Below are positions 1 to 6,344 of a stretch of 9,759 nucleotides of DNA, piece by piece (position 1 is the stretch's first letter; each line of letters starts with the position of its first letter). Below the pieces are notes generated by a model, which saw nothing but the letters and a program-made list of their open reading frames with translations, was not told the origin of the DNA and searched no databases. The stretch is taken from contig JALFHA010000212.1 of assembly GCA_022776785.1 (NCBI GenBank), forward strand, positions 1 to 9,759, read 5' to 3'. This DNA is from Clostridiales bacterium. GTDB lineage: Bacteria > Bacillota > Clostridia > Christensenellales > Aristaeellaceae. The translations under genes were made by a program, and so were the position numbers.

Positions 1-18
1 ACCGAATAAACCATCACA

Positions 19-62
19 GGGGGCTGTCGCATTGGCCGGACAGCTCCCTGATTTCTTTTTTT
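19..62 (+). terminator. Rho-independent terminator of an upstream gene
   Basis: A 10-bp stem (19-28 with 39-48, one G·U pair) closes a 10-base loop and is followed by TTTCTTTTTTT at 52-62. The U tract lies only on the right, so it ends transcription coming from a plus-strand gene left of the window. Confidence 0.85.
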
Positions 63-119
63 GGCGCGGAATATGCGTGCAGGAAATCACACGTCCAGAT
101 AATGCCTCAAAAAGCATAG

Positions 120-148
120 TTGTATCATATTAGGATATATGATATACT
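120..148 (+). promoter_or_regulatory. Probable sigma-A promoter of the SGNH hydrolase gene, with overlapping dyad
   Basis: TTGTAT (120-125) and TATACT (143-148) are separated by 17 bases; the -10 box is good and the -35 box is weak. An 8-bp perfect inverted repeat, TATCATAT (123-130) and ATATGATA (137-144), fills the spacer and runs into the -10 box. That is where a repressor would act, but no regulator gene is visible in the window. Confidence 0.5.
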
Positions 149-184
149 TTGCAGCGGTAAGTGTACCAGAAGGGATTGAGGTAT

Positions 185-1429
185 ATGAAAAGGATTGTTT
201 TTGCGATGGCTGTGCTGCTTCTTCTCTGCGGAGCTGTTCTGAGCGCAGCGGACAATTCCCCGGAGGCTGATTTGCAGGCTGCGCTGGAGAGAGCGGCCTC
301 AGGGGCGAATCTCCTGTCCGGCTGCCAGTGGTCGGAGATCGGCTACTTCTATGGAAAAAACGGAAAGGGTTACTATGAAGGCACGCATTACAGGAGGATC
401 GATCTGATTCCCGTCAACGGGGGAGAGTCCTACAGGCTGGTGAATACCCGGGCAATGCAAGGGGTTCTCGGGCTGGTCTGGTGGTATGACAAGGATCAGC
501 AGGCGATCAGCGAATGCATAGAGGCCAAGACGGCCATGCAGATCGAGGGTGCAACAGATTTCACTGCGCCGGAGGAGGCGTGCTATATCGGCCTGTCGTA
601 TGCCAACGGCGGGGGTGAGGATTATCTGAAGTTCCTGACGGAATTCAGGCAGACGACTGGGCTTTCCGCTGCCGAGCCCCCTGCTTCCAGCGCGGTTGGA
701 GAGGGGACTGCCGCGGCGATCCCGCAGGACGGCCGGGTGATTGTGACCCTGGGCGACAGCATCTTTGGCATGTTTGACGGCGAGGATGGCATTGCCAATC
801 TGCTGGCGAAGAAGCTGGGCTGCACGGTCATCAACTGTGCCTTCGGCGGCACGAAGGCCGTGCGCCGCAGCGTGGATGACGGGTATGATGATTTTGATTT
901 TTCCGCACTGGTCGATGCCATTGTGTCAAAGGACTACAGCGCTCAGGATGCAGCAATTGCGGAGCACAATCGGGAAAAGCTGCAGGACAGGCTTGAGCGG
1001 CTCAAAACTGTGGATTTTGGCAAGGTGGATGTGGTGACGCTGAACTACGGCACGAACGACTGGACGGGATGGTTCTCTCTGGAACAGTACATCGATGTTT
1101 ATACGGAGTCCATCGGCAAGCTGATGGCGGCATATCCGCAGCTGCAGGTGGTGCTGATTACGCCGGCATACAGGGTGTTTTACAATGAGGATGGTACGTT
1201 CAGGGATGACGGCGATACGCATACCGCGAACGACGGCTCAACGCTGGCGGATATCGTGGAGGGCGCAAAGCAGGTGGCAAAGAACCTGCATATACCGTGC
1301 ATCGACGCCTACAGCTTCGGCATCAATCGGAACAATTACTTCTATTATTTCTCGGGGAAGGACGGCGTGCATCACAATGCCAACGGGCGCGCGCTGATGG
1401 CTGAAAAAATCGCTCAGGCGCTTCGGTAA
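185..1429 (+). CDS. Exported SGNH/GDSL-family hydrolase
   Basis: Probably a secreted or cell-surface esterase of the SGNH superfamily, removing acyl groups from a carbohydrate or other ester; the substrate is unknown. From the ATG at 185 it has 414 residues. The first 25 or so form a signal peptide: Lys-Arg, a Val/Leu/Ala core, then a small-residue site before Ala-Asp-Asn. LLLLC is not a good lipobox. Residues about 40-155 (NLL start, IPV and TAPE segments, many aromatics) resemble the beta-rich accessory domain often placed before SGNH domains in Clostridia. The catalytic domain follows a Pro/Ser/Ala linker: GDS with Ser192, GTND at 289-292, and DGVH with Asp393 and His396, the complete set expected. 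The frame stays open to a GTG at 161, but 185 fits better because GAGG and AGAAGG lie just upstream and the signal peptide then starts properly. It appears monocistronic, converging on the next gene. Confidence 0.88.
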   Translation: MKRIVFAMAVLLLLCGAVLSAADNSPEADLQAALERAASGANLLSGCQWSEIGYFYGKNGKGYYEGTHYRRIDLIPVNGGESYRLVNTRAMQGVLGLVWWYDKDQQAISECIEAKTAMQIEGATDFTAPEEACYIGLSYANGGGEDYLKFLTEFRQTTGLSAAEPPASSAVGEGTAAAIPQDGRVIVTLGDSIFGMFDGEDGIANLLAKKLGCTVINCAFGGTKAVRRSVDDGYDDFDFSALVDAIVSKDYSAQDAAIAEHNREKLQDRLERLKTVDFGKVDVVTLNYGTNDWTGWFSLEQYIDVYTESIGKLMAAYPQLQVVLITPAYRVFYNEDGTFRDDGDTHTANDGSTLADIVEGAKQVAKNLHIPCIDAYSFGINRNNYFYYFSGKDGVHHNANGRALMAEKIAQALR

Positions 1430-1465
1430 AGATTCGGTTTCCAGACTGGAGATCAAGGAATAGAG

Positions 1466-1529
1466 AATCGCACCAATCAAGGAGGGAGCTGCCCCTGAAC
1501 AGAACAGCTTTCCTCTGGTTGGTGCGATT
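1466..1529. other. Long intergenic hairpin, possible weak terminator or leader
   Basis: AATCGCACCAA (1466-1476) pairs perfectly with TTGGTGCGATT (1519-1529). Inside, GAGGGAGCTG pairs with CAGCTTTCCTC apart from one bulge and one wobble. It sits between two convergent genes, where a terminator is expected, but neither side has a real U tract (only ATTT on the plus side). A ribosome binding site and ATG follow at once on the plus strand, so it could also be the leader of a lost gene. Confidence 0.6.
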
Positions 1530-1547
1530 TGCAATGGGGAGGATCAT

Positions 1548-1709
1548 ATGGCCAGCGTTGCAGGCATGGCGCTATACGGCGAATCGCTTTGGAACGGCAT
1601 GTTCGCCATCAAATTCACACAGTCTCGTGCAGAACCCTGCGCAGATAGGCGATGGAGCGCAGCAGCGCGTCCTCGCCGGAGATCAGCGAGAGATACGGCT
1701 CCAGAATGA
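1548..1709 (+). pseudogene. Possible 5' relict of a gene (53-codon ORF)
   Basis: GGGGAGG at 1536-1542 lies 5 bases before an ATG at 1548, ideal ribosome binding site geometry. The first 22 codons lie outside the neighbouring gene and read as plausible protein (MASVAGMALYGESLWNG onward). The frame then enters the 3' end of the minus-strand isomerase gene at 1615, becomes Arg-rich and looks like antisense sequence, and stops at 1709. I do not recognise the peptide. It may be the start of a gene whose remainder was lost when the isomerase gene came to lie here, a genuine short peptide, or chance. Confidence 0.25.
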
Positions 1710-2406
1710 CCGGCCCATCGTAGCCTGCGCCGCGCAGCGCCCGCATCAGCGCGGGAAAGTCAAAGCAGCCCTCGCCGGGCAGGCACAGGTGCCGCGCATC
1801 GCGCCAGTCGCAGACGTGGACGTTGGCAATCCTTGTGCCCATCGCCTGCACAAGGGCAAGCGGATCGCAGCCCGCGTGCATGGCCTGCTTGATATCCAGC
1901 GTAAAGCGGACTGGCTCAAAGGCCGCGACGGCCTCGAGGACACGCTCCGGCGTGGTGAGCTGGCACCAGAATACGTTTTCCCAGCCGATGACCATGCCGC
2001 GCTGAGCGGCCTCCTCGCACATCGGCCCGAGCGCGTCGAGATTGCGCTGAAGATTCCACGGCAGGGGGGAGAGCCTCGCGCTGCACAGACCATGATAGAC
2101 GTAGGTGTGCGCGCCCAGCGCCTGCCCGGCGTCCAGCACGCGCCTGAACATGTCAAAGGCGTCGGCACGCTGGCGCGCGGAGGCGGAGGTCATCGACGTC
2201 TCAAAGTGAAGGCCCATCGGGTGCACGCTCGTGCAGCGCAGGGAGCCAAAGCGCTCGCGCATCGTCTGCGCAAAGGCGGGCTCGTATTCGCTGCGCGTCT
2301 GCAAAAACGCCTCCGCGCAGTCAATCGGCAGGCCGGAAATGTACTCCGCGGCCTCATCCGTCTCCATCCGCCCGTAAAAGGCCGCCGTCGAAATGCCAAG
2401 CTGCAT
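1615..2406 (-). CDS. Sugar phosphate isomerase/epimerase-like TIM-barrel protein
   Basis: A 263-residue cytoplasmic protein of the xylose-isomerase-like TIM-barrel superfamily (AP endonuclease family 2 / IolE-like), which isomerises or epimerises sugars or sugar acids using a bound divalent metal. Expected metal ligands appear at strand ends in the right order: Glu143 (GWENV), Asp171 (TLDIK), His197 (NVHVCDW) and Glu236 (ILEPY). His105 (YVYHG) lies at the strand where related enzymes carry another active-site His. Length is normal for the family. The start at 2406 is supported by GGAGG 8 bases upstream and by a near-consensus promoter at 2438-2466. The frame stays open to 2523, but that stretch lies upstream of the promoter and is not protein-like. 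The true substrate cannot be told, because no transporter, kinase or regulator for a sugar pathway lies beside it. Confidence 0.85.
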   Translation of the reverse strand: MQLGISTAAFYGRMETDEAAEYISGLPIDCAEAFLQTRSEYEPAFAQTMRERFGSLRCTSVHPMGLHFETSMTSASARQRADAFDMFRRVLDAGQALGAHTYVYHGLCSARLSPLPWNLQRNLDALGPMCEEAAQRGMVIGWENVFWCQLTTPERVLEAVAAFEPVRFTLDIKQAMHAGCDPLALVQAMGTRIANVHVCDWRDARHLCLPGEGCFDFPALMRALRGAGYDGPVILEPYLSLISGEDALLRSIAYLRRVLHETV

Positions 2407-2437
2407 GAAAACAACCTCCCTGATCCGTATCGCTTTC

Positions 2438-2466
2438 ATTATAGCGCAAGGCTTCGGCGCTGTCAC
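2438..2466 (-). promoter_or_regulatory. Sigma-A promoter of the isomerase/epimerase gene
   Basis: Read on the minus strand: GTGACA (2466-2461), 17-base spacer, TATAAT (2443-2438). This matches 11 of 12 consensus positions. Transcription would start near 2431, about 25 bases before the ATG at 2406, which fixes the gene start. Confidence 0.85.
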
Positions 2467-2474
2467 GCCTTTTC

Positions 2475-2518
2475 GGCGGCGCTTGCCGTCAGACCCGGCT
2501 GGATGGGACGGCGCCGCC
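2475..2518. repeat. GC-rich dyad between the divergent promoters
   Basis: GGCGGC (2475-2480) pairs with GCCGCC (2513-2518) and GCCGTC (2485-2490) pairs with GACGGC (2507-2512), with a 4-base bulge and a 16-base loop. It lies directly upstream of the -35 box of the minus-strand promoter. GGGACGGCG occurs at 2505-2513 and again at 2526-2534, about two helical turns apart. It could be an operator or chance pairing in GC-rich DNA. Confidence 0.4.
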
Positions 2519-2578
2519 TGCAATGGGGACGGCGTGCGCCGCAGGCAGGGACTGCCGCTTTTCTTTTGCGCGCAAATG

Positions 2579-2587
2579 TGGTATCAT
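2579..2587 (+). promoter_or_regulatory. Extended -10 promoter of the ygiQ-like gene
   Basis: TGGTATCAT at 2579-2587 is an extended -10 element (TGn plus TATCAT). No good -35 box lies 17 bases upstream (TTTTCT). The start would fall near 2594, leaving a leader of about 29 bases. A small stem, GGCAG (2544-2548) with CTGCC (2552-2556), followed by CTTTTCTTTT, lies just upstream. Confidence 0.55.
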
Positions 2588-2622
2588 GTTGCACAGAAGC
2601 TCAGAAAAACAGGGAGGATACC

Positions 2623-4581
2623 ATGGCAGACCGCCTTCTCTTTCCGCCGACGACCCGGGCGGACATCCGCGCGCGCGGCTGGGATGCGCCGGATTTCGTC
2701 TATGTCAGCGGCGACGCATATGTCGATCACCCATCCTTTGGCGCGGCGATCATCTGCCGCGTGCTGGAATCGGCGGGCTACCGCGTCGCGGTGCTCGCAC
2801 AGCCCGAATGGAAGAATACCCATGATTTCACGCGGTTCGGGCGGCCCAATTACGGCTTTCTTGTCTCCTCGGGCGTGATTGACAGCATGGTGAACCACTA
2901 TACGGCGGCCAAGCGCCGCCGCTCCTCGGACGTATACACGCCCGGCGGCAAGGCGGCCCGGCGGCCCGACCGCGCGGTGAACGTCTACTGCCGCCTGATC
3001 AGGGAGGCCTATGGCGACATCCCCATCGCCATCGGCGGAGTGGAGGCGTCGCTGCGCCGCTTTGCGCATTACGATTACTGGGACGACGCGGTGCGCCCGA
3101 GCATCCTCGTGGACAGCGGCGCCGACCTGCTCATGTTCGGCATGGGGGAACGCTCCATCCTCGTCACGGCGGACTGGATGAGCCGCGGCGCGCCCGCGTG
3201 GGAGTGCGCAAAGATGCGCGGCGTGTGCTACATGGCCGATGCGCCCGCGCGAAACAGCATCGTCATTCCGTCCTTCGAGGAATGTGTGAAGAGCAAGAAG
3301 AAGTACGGCGAGGCGTTCCTCGTGCAGTACAATGAGCAGGATCCCGTGCGCGGGCGGGCCATCAGCCAGCAAAGCGGCGAGCGCTATGTGGTGCAGACCG
3401 TGCCGGACATGCCGCTCACGCGCCAGGAGCTTGACGCGGTGTATGCGCTGCCCTTCCAGCGGACGTGGCATCCCGATTACGACGCGATGGGCGGCGTGCC
3501 CGCCATCAAGGAGGTGCAGTTCTCCATCGCGCACACGCGCGGGTGCTTTGGCTCCTGCTCCTTCTGCGCGATCACGTTTTTGCAGGGGCGCATCGTCACC
3601 TCGCGCAGCCACGAATCCGTGCTTGAGGAGGCCAGAGCCATCACGCAGATGCCGGGCTTCAAGGGCTACATCCACGATGTGGGCGGGCCGACGGCCAACT
3701 TCCGCGCTCCGGCCTGCGACAAGCAGCTCCGTGCCGGCGCGTGCAGCGCGAGACAGTGCCTGTTCCCCAGACCCTGTCCGAATCTCAAGGTCGATCACAC
3801 GGATTACATCCAGCTTCTGCGGGCGCTGCGCGCGCTGCCGAAGGTCAAGAAGGTCTTTGTGCGCTCCGGCCTGCGCTATGATTACATCATGGCCGACAAG
3901 TCCGACGCCTTCCTGCGCGAGCTATGCCAGTATCACGTCAGCGGACAGCTCAAGGTCGCGCCGGAGCATGTCAGCCCCAGGGTGCTCGCCGTGATGGGCA
4001 AGCCCGGGCGCGACGTGTACGACGCATTCTGCGAAAAGTATGCGCGCATCAACCGGGAAATCGGCAAGGAGCAGTACCTCGTGCCGTACCTGATCTCCAG
4101 CCACCCGGGCAGCGATCTGGCCGCGGCCATCGAGCTGGCGGAATACCTGCGCGACATCAACCATCAGCCGGAGCAGGTTCAGGATTTCTATCCCACGCCG
4201 GGCACGCTGTCCACCTGCATGTTCTACACGGGCTTTGACCCGCGCACGGGCAAGCCGGTCTATGTGCCGCGCAGCCCGGAGGAGAAGGCCATGCAGCGCG
4301 CGCTGCTTCAATTCAGGCGTCCGCAGAACTTTCCGCTCGTGCGCGAGGCGCTGCGCCGGGCCGGGCGCGAGGACCTCATCGGCACGGGCAGGAATTGTCT
4401 TGTGCCGCCGGAGGGCGTGAAGACCGCGCATGAGTATGCGCAGATTCGCCGTGAGCGCAAGGCGCGCGAGGAGCGCCGCGCCCAGCGGGAGGGCGGATAC
4501 GGCAAGGCGAAGGGCGGCAAGCCCGCCGCGCGAACCGAACGCGCCAAAGGCGGCGCAAAGCGCACGCCCCGCAGACCATAG
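2623..4581 (+). CDS. ygiQ: YgiQ family radical SAM protein (UPF0313)
   Basis: A 652-residue cytoplasmic radical S-adenosylmethionine protein of the YgiQ family, whose reaction is not established. The N-terminal family domain (about 1-290) carries the typical VYVSGDAYVDHPSFG segment near residue 30 and DLLMFGMGER. The radical SAM motif is C308-x3-C312-x2-C315, which binds a 4Fe-4S cluster that cleaves SAM. The region after it (about 316-590) includes APEHVSP and QDFYPTPGT (520-528), also family hallmarks. The last 45 residues are very Lys/Arg-rich, possibly contacting nucleic acid, though such tails are common in this family. The ATG at 2623 is chosen because GGGAGG precedes it by 5 bases and the family N-terminus starts there; the frame remains open far upstream, but that part is antisense to the isomerase gene. 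It appears monocistronic, ending five bases before a strong terminator. Confidence 0.93.
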   Translation: MADRLLFPPTTRADIRARGWDAPDFVYVSGDAYVDHPSFGAAIICRVLESAGYRVAVLAQPEWKNTHDFTRFGRPNYGFLVSSGVIDSMVNHYTAAKRRRSSDVYTPGGKAARRPDRAVNVYCRLIREAYGDIPIAIGGVEASLRRFAHYDYWDDAVRPSILVDSGADLLMFGMGERSILVTADWMSRGAPAWECAKMRGVCYMADAPARNSIVIPSFEECVKSKKKYGEAFLVQYNEQDPVRGRAISQQSGERYVVQTVPDMPLTRQELDAVYALPFQRTWHPDYDAMGGVPAIKEVQFSIAHTRGCFGSCSFCAITFLQGRIVTSRSHESVLEEARAITQMPGFKGYIHDVGGPTANFRAPACDKQLRAGACSARQCLFPRPCPNLKVDHTDYIQLLRALRALPKVKKVFVRSGLRYDYIMADKSDAFLRELCQYHVSGQLKVAPEHVSPRVLAVMGKPGRDVYDAFCEKYARINREIGKEQYLVPYLISSHPGSDLAAAIELAEYLRDINHQPEQVQDFYPTPGTLSTCMFYTGFDPRTGKPVYVPRSPEEKAMQRALLQFRRPQNFPLVREALRRAGREDLIGTGRNCLVPPEGVKTAHEYAQIRRERKAREERRAQREGGYGKAKGGKPAARTERAKGGAKRTPRRP

Positions 4582-4585
4582 AAAT

Positions 4586-4634
4586 AAAAAGGCCGCGGCT
4601 CTCTCCCGGAATGGGGGAAGAGCCGCGGCCTTTT
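4586..4634. terminator. Bidirectional Rho-independent terminator
   Basis: A 14-bp perfect stem (4587-4600 with 4621-4634), extended inward with one mismatch, has U tracts on both strands: TTTT at 4631-4634 for plus, and TTTTTATTT read from 4590 on minus. It serves both ygiQ and the convergent coat protein genes. Confidence 0.95.
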
Positions 4635-4649
4635 ACGAGGGGAAATCCC

Positions 4650-4677
4650 TTTGCAATCCCTTGAAAGGGGGTGCAAA
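4650..4677. repeat. Short hairpin between coat gene and terminator
   Basis: TTTGCA (4650-4655) pairs with TGCAAA (4672-4677), and CCCTT inside pairs with AAGGG, with one mismatch and one wobble between. There is no U tract. In minus-strand transcripts it would form a 3' structure just before the main terminator. Confidence 0.5.
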
Positions 4678-4700
4678 TGACCAGGCGGATGCCGGTCGTA

Positions 4701-4946
4701 TCACTGCGCGGCGAACTTCTGGCGCACCTGCGCGATCTGCTGCGCGTCAGCCTGCTGGGCGGGATACCAGCCCTTGTCGGCCATCTTTTTGTAGATGTCG
4801 CCCTGCATGGCGAGGTTGTCGCTGAGCGCGCTGTCAAACGCCTGATGCACGCCTTCCGTGTTTGACTCGATGGTGCCGTGCATGTACAGGTCGCACAGGC
4901 CCTTTGTCGTCAGCAGCAGGTTTTCCATGATCTCCTGATCGTTCAT
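4701..4946 (-). CDS. Spore coat protein, CotF family (C-terminal half type)
   Basis: An 81-residue protein matching the C-terminal half of CotF, a spore coat protein made in the mother cell. Visible hallmarks are the helical segment ENLLLTTKGLCDLYMHG, the TE-x-VHQAF region, and MQGDIYKKMADKGWYP at 47-62; the aromatic-Pro ending is the most conserved part of the family. The tail is Gln/Ala-rich. The ATG at 4946 is chosen because AGGAGG (4959-4954) lies 7 bases upstream; the frame runs 6 codons further without a better site. It starts 14 bases after the stop of its smaller partner gene, so the two are almost certainly co-transcribed and probably act together. A sporulation promoter is expected but none was convincing. 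Confidence 0.88.
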   Translation of the reverse strand: MNDQEIMENLLLTTKGLCDLYMHGTIESNTEGVHQAFDSALSDNLAMQGDIYKKMADKGWYPAQQADAQQIAQVRQKFAAQ

Positions 4947-4960
4947 CGCCGTTCCTCCTG

Positions 4961-5134
4961 TCACACAAGCTGATAGAATTGATTGAAAAGCTGCTGATGC
5001 GCGGCTTTCATCTGCTGCACGCAGCTGCGAAGCTGCGGATCAGTCAGGTTCGTCATCGCCTGCTGACACTGGTTCATCAGAATCTGCTCGTGGCCGAGCG
5101 CATCCTCGATGTAAAGAAGCTCCTTCGGGCTCAT
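4961..5134 (-). CDS. Small CotF-like spore coat protein (N-terminal half type)
   Basis: A 57-residue, probably all-helical protein. ELLYIEDALGHEQ at 5-17 and the TDPQLR segment at 31-36, followed by a Gln/His-rich helix, resemble the N-terminal half of Bacillus CotF, which has a similar DPQLR motif before its second helix. It lacks the YP-containing C-terminal half, which the next gene (4946-4701) supplies. The ATG at 5134 is preceded by AGGTGAT, a strong ribosome binding site. The frame is open to an ATG at 5179, but those 15 residues are low-complexity and lack a ribosome binding site in front. A 10-bp dyad flanks the start (5120-5154) and could control translation. Assignment rests on motifs remembered from the family plus the partner gene. 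Confidence 0.78.
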   Translation of the reverse strand: MSPKELLYIEDALGHEQILMNQCQQAMTNLTDPQLRSCVQQMKAAHQQLFNQFYQLV

Positions 5135-5154
5135 GCAATCACCTCCCGAAGGAG
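5120..5154 (-). promoter_or_regulatory. Dyad enclosing the ribosome binding site and start codon
   Basis: On the minus-strand transcript CTCCTTCGGG (5154-5145) and CCCGAAGGAG (5129-5120) form a perfect 10-bp stem. The 15-base loop holds AGGTGAT and the ATG of the small coat gene. An alternative is a short UUCG-capped hairpin (CTCC-TTCG-GGAG) that would bury part of the ribosome binding site. Confidence 0.45.
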
Positions 5155-5206
5155 TGTGTCCAGCGGAGGAGGCGGACATACATGCGCAGCGAATCGGGAG
5201 GAAGAA

Positions 5207-6085
5207 TCATGCGCCCTGCTGATCCCTGGCAACCAGCCTTGTGCCGGCAGCCATCAGCGCCAGCGCGATGAAGAAGATCGCGCTGGGCAGTTCCCGGAAG
5301 AAAATCAGCGACAGCAGCACGCCGATAAACGGCTGCACGGCATAATAAGCGCTCGTGCGCGCTGCGCCCAGATCGCGCTGGGCGTAGATGTAGAAGGTGA
5401 TGCTCAGTCCATAGGCGACAAAGCCGAGCAGCAGCACAGGGAAAACACGGCTGGCAGATGGCATCGGCGCGCCGGTCAGCATGGCCACCAGCATGGAGCC
5501 TGCGCCGGAGCCAAGCCCCTTGATGACGACGATCTGCTGGGGATCGCTGTAGGAGAGCATCCTGGTGCAGTTGTTTTCAAGTCCCCAGCAGCAGCACGCG
5601 AGCAGCACAAAGATGGAGCCGACGGAAAAGCGCAGGCTTTCCGCATCCTCCAGAGAGAGCAGCACAGTGGAGAGCGTAATCAGACCGATGGCCGCCCAAA
5701 GCCGCCTGCTGATGCGCTCCCTGAAGATCAGCAGCGCGATGAGCGAGGTGGCGACGATCTCGAAGCTGTTGAGCAGCGAGACGTTGGCCGCCGTCGAGCG
5801 CTCAAGACCCAGCATGAGCAGGATCGGTGCGAGGATATCCAGCGCGATCATGCCCAGGGTAAAGGGCAGGTCCTTTCGGGTCAGCCTTGCCTCGGCGGAC
5901 GGGTGGCCCAGCACCCTGCGCGCCAGAGAGAGCAGCATCATGCCCAGCCCCGCACCCAGGTAGAGCAGCGAGGCCATCACCGTCGGGGCGACGTCCTGCA
6001 AAAACAGCTTGGAGAGCGGGGCGCTCAGCGCGTACAGGGCAGCGGCCAGAATGGCGGAAAAGGCCGCAAAACGATTTCTGTTCAT
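5207..6085 (-). CDS. DMT superfamily (EamA) transporter
   Basis: A 292-residue inner-membrane protein with about ten hydrophobic segments in two repeats (about 7-145 and 155-287), the usual EamA layout and length. LNSFEIVATSLIALLIFRE (105-123) at the end of the first repeat and AYYAVQPFIGVLLSLIFFRE (246-265) at the end of the second are the typical internal-duplication signatures. Members export amino acids or other metabolites, or take up small solutes; the substrate cannot be read from sequence. The start at 6085 is supported by GAAGG 8 bases upstream and by the immediate first membrane segment; the frame is open to 6124 without support. It follows the tRNA-Lys terminator and no strong promoter of its own was found. 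No terminator separates it from the coat genes 72 bases downstream. Confidence 0.9.
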   Translation of the reverse strand: MNRNRFAAFSAILAAALYALSAPLSKLFLQDVAPTVMASLLYLGAGLGMMLLSLARRVLGHPSAEARLTRKDLPFTLGMIALDILAPILLMLGLERSTAANVSLLNSFEIVATSLIALLIFRERISRRLWAAIGLITLSTVLLSLEDAESLRFSVGSIFVLLACCCWGLENNCTRMLSYSDPQQIVVIKGLGSGAGSMLVAMLTGAPMPSASRVFPVLLLGFVAYGLSITFYIYAQRDLGAARTSAYYAVQPFIGVLLSLIFFRELPSAIFFIALALMAAGTRLVARDQQGA

Positions 6086-6157
6086 GGCGGATACCTTCAG
6101 AATACAGGTGCCTAAACCGGGCATGGCCTGCGCATGCGGGCAGCAGGGATTTCAGAT

Positions 6158-6196
6158 ATAAAAAATGTCTGGAAATCAGATGACTTCCAGACATTT
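6158..6196 (-). terminator. Terminator of tRNA-Lys
   Basis: Minus-strand stem AAATGTCTGGAA (6196-6185) with TTCCAGACATTT (6174-6163), 12 bp and a 10-base loop, followed by a run of U then AUA. The stem begins at the last base of the encoded CCA. Confidence 0.93.
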
Positions 6197-6271
6197 GGTG
6201 CACCTTCAGGGGCTCGAACCCTGGGCACCCTGATTAAGAGTCAGGTGCTCTACCAACTGAGCTAAAGGTGC
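6196..6271 (-). tRNA. tRNA-Lys (anticodon CUU)
   Basis: A complete 76-base cloverleaf on the minus strand: acceptor GCACCTT/AAGGTGC with discriminator A and encoded CCA, D arm GCTC/GAGC with AGTTGGTA loop, anticodon stem CCTGA/TCAGG with loop CTCTTAA (anticodon CTT, reads AAG), 5-base variable loop, and T arm CAGGG/CCCTG with TTCGAGC. No mismatches are seen in the stems. It is a single gene with its own promoter and terminator. Confidence 0.98.
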
Positions 6272-6315
6272 ATTCCGGAGTGCGGAGCTTGTTGCTCTCG
6301 CTCTCAACGGGTGAT

Positions 6316-6344
6316 AGTATACCACGGCTTGCCGCAGAATGCAA
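6316..6344 (-). promoter_or_regulatory. Promoter of tRNA-Lys
   Basis: Minus strand: TTGCAT (6344-6339), 17-base spacer ending in TGG, TATACT (6321-6316). The spacing is ideal and the extended -10 strengthens it. Transcription would start near 6309, about 38 bases before the mature tRNA. Confidence 0.85.

Noticed and set aside
2407..2523. N-terminal extension of the isomerase frame
   Set aside because: It crosses and precedes the near-consensus promoter at 2438-2466; the ATG at 2406 has its own GGAGG.
1519..2622. Upstream extension of the ygiQ reading frame
   Set aside because: It is antisense to the isomerase gene, is basic and low-complexity, and the known family N-terminus begins at 2623 behind a good ribosome site.
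2584..3798. Long minus-strand open frame (404 codons) inside the ygiQ region
   Set aside because: It is antisense to a well-supported radical SAM gene, is rich in His/Arg/Ala as expected for a GC-rich shadow frame, and has no ribosome site or domain.
5135..5215. Sporulation (sigma-E or sigma-K) promoter before the coat genes
   Set aside because: GCATGTATG at about 5187-5179 (minus) is only loosely like a -10 box, and nothing at the right distance fits a -35 box.
5208..5290. Plus-strand ATG with GGGAGGAAG in front
   Set aside because: It opens a short antisense frame into the exporter gene's 3' end and stops after about 26 codons; considered chance.
4979..6115. Long plus-strand open frame (378 codons) opposite the coat and exporter genes
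   Set aside because: Gln/His/Arg-rich antisense translation of clear coding genes; no ribosome site and no recognisable domain.
6196..6271. tRNA-Lys as an integration site for a mobile element
   Set aside because: No integrase gene and no duplicated tRNA 3' end are visible in the window.
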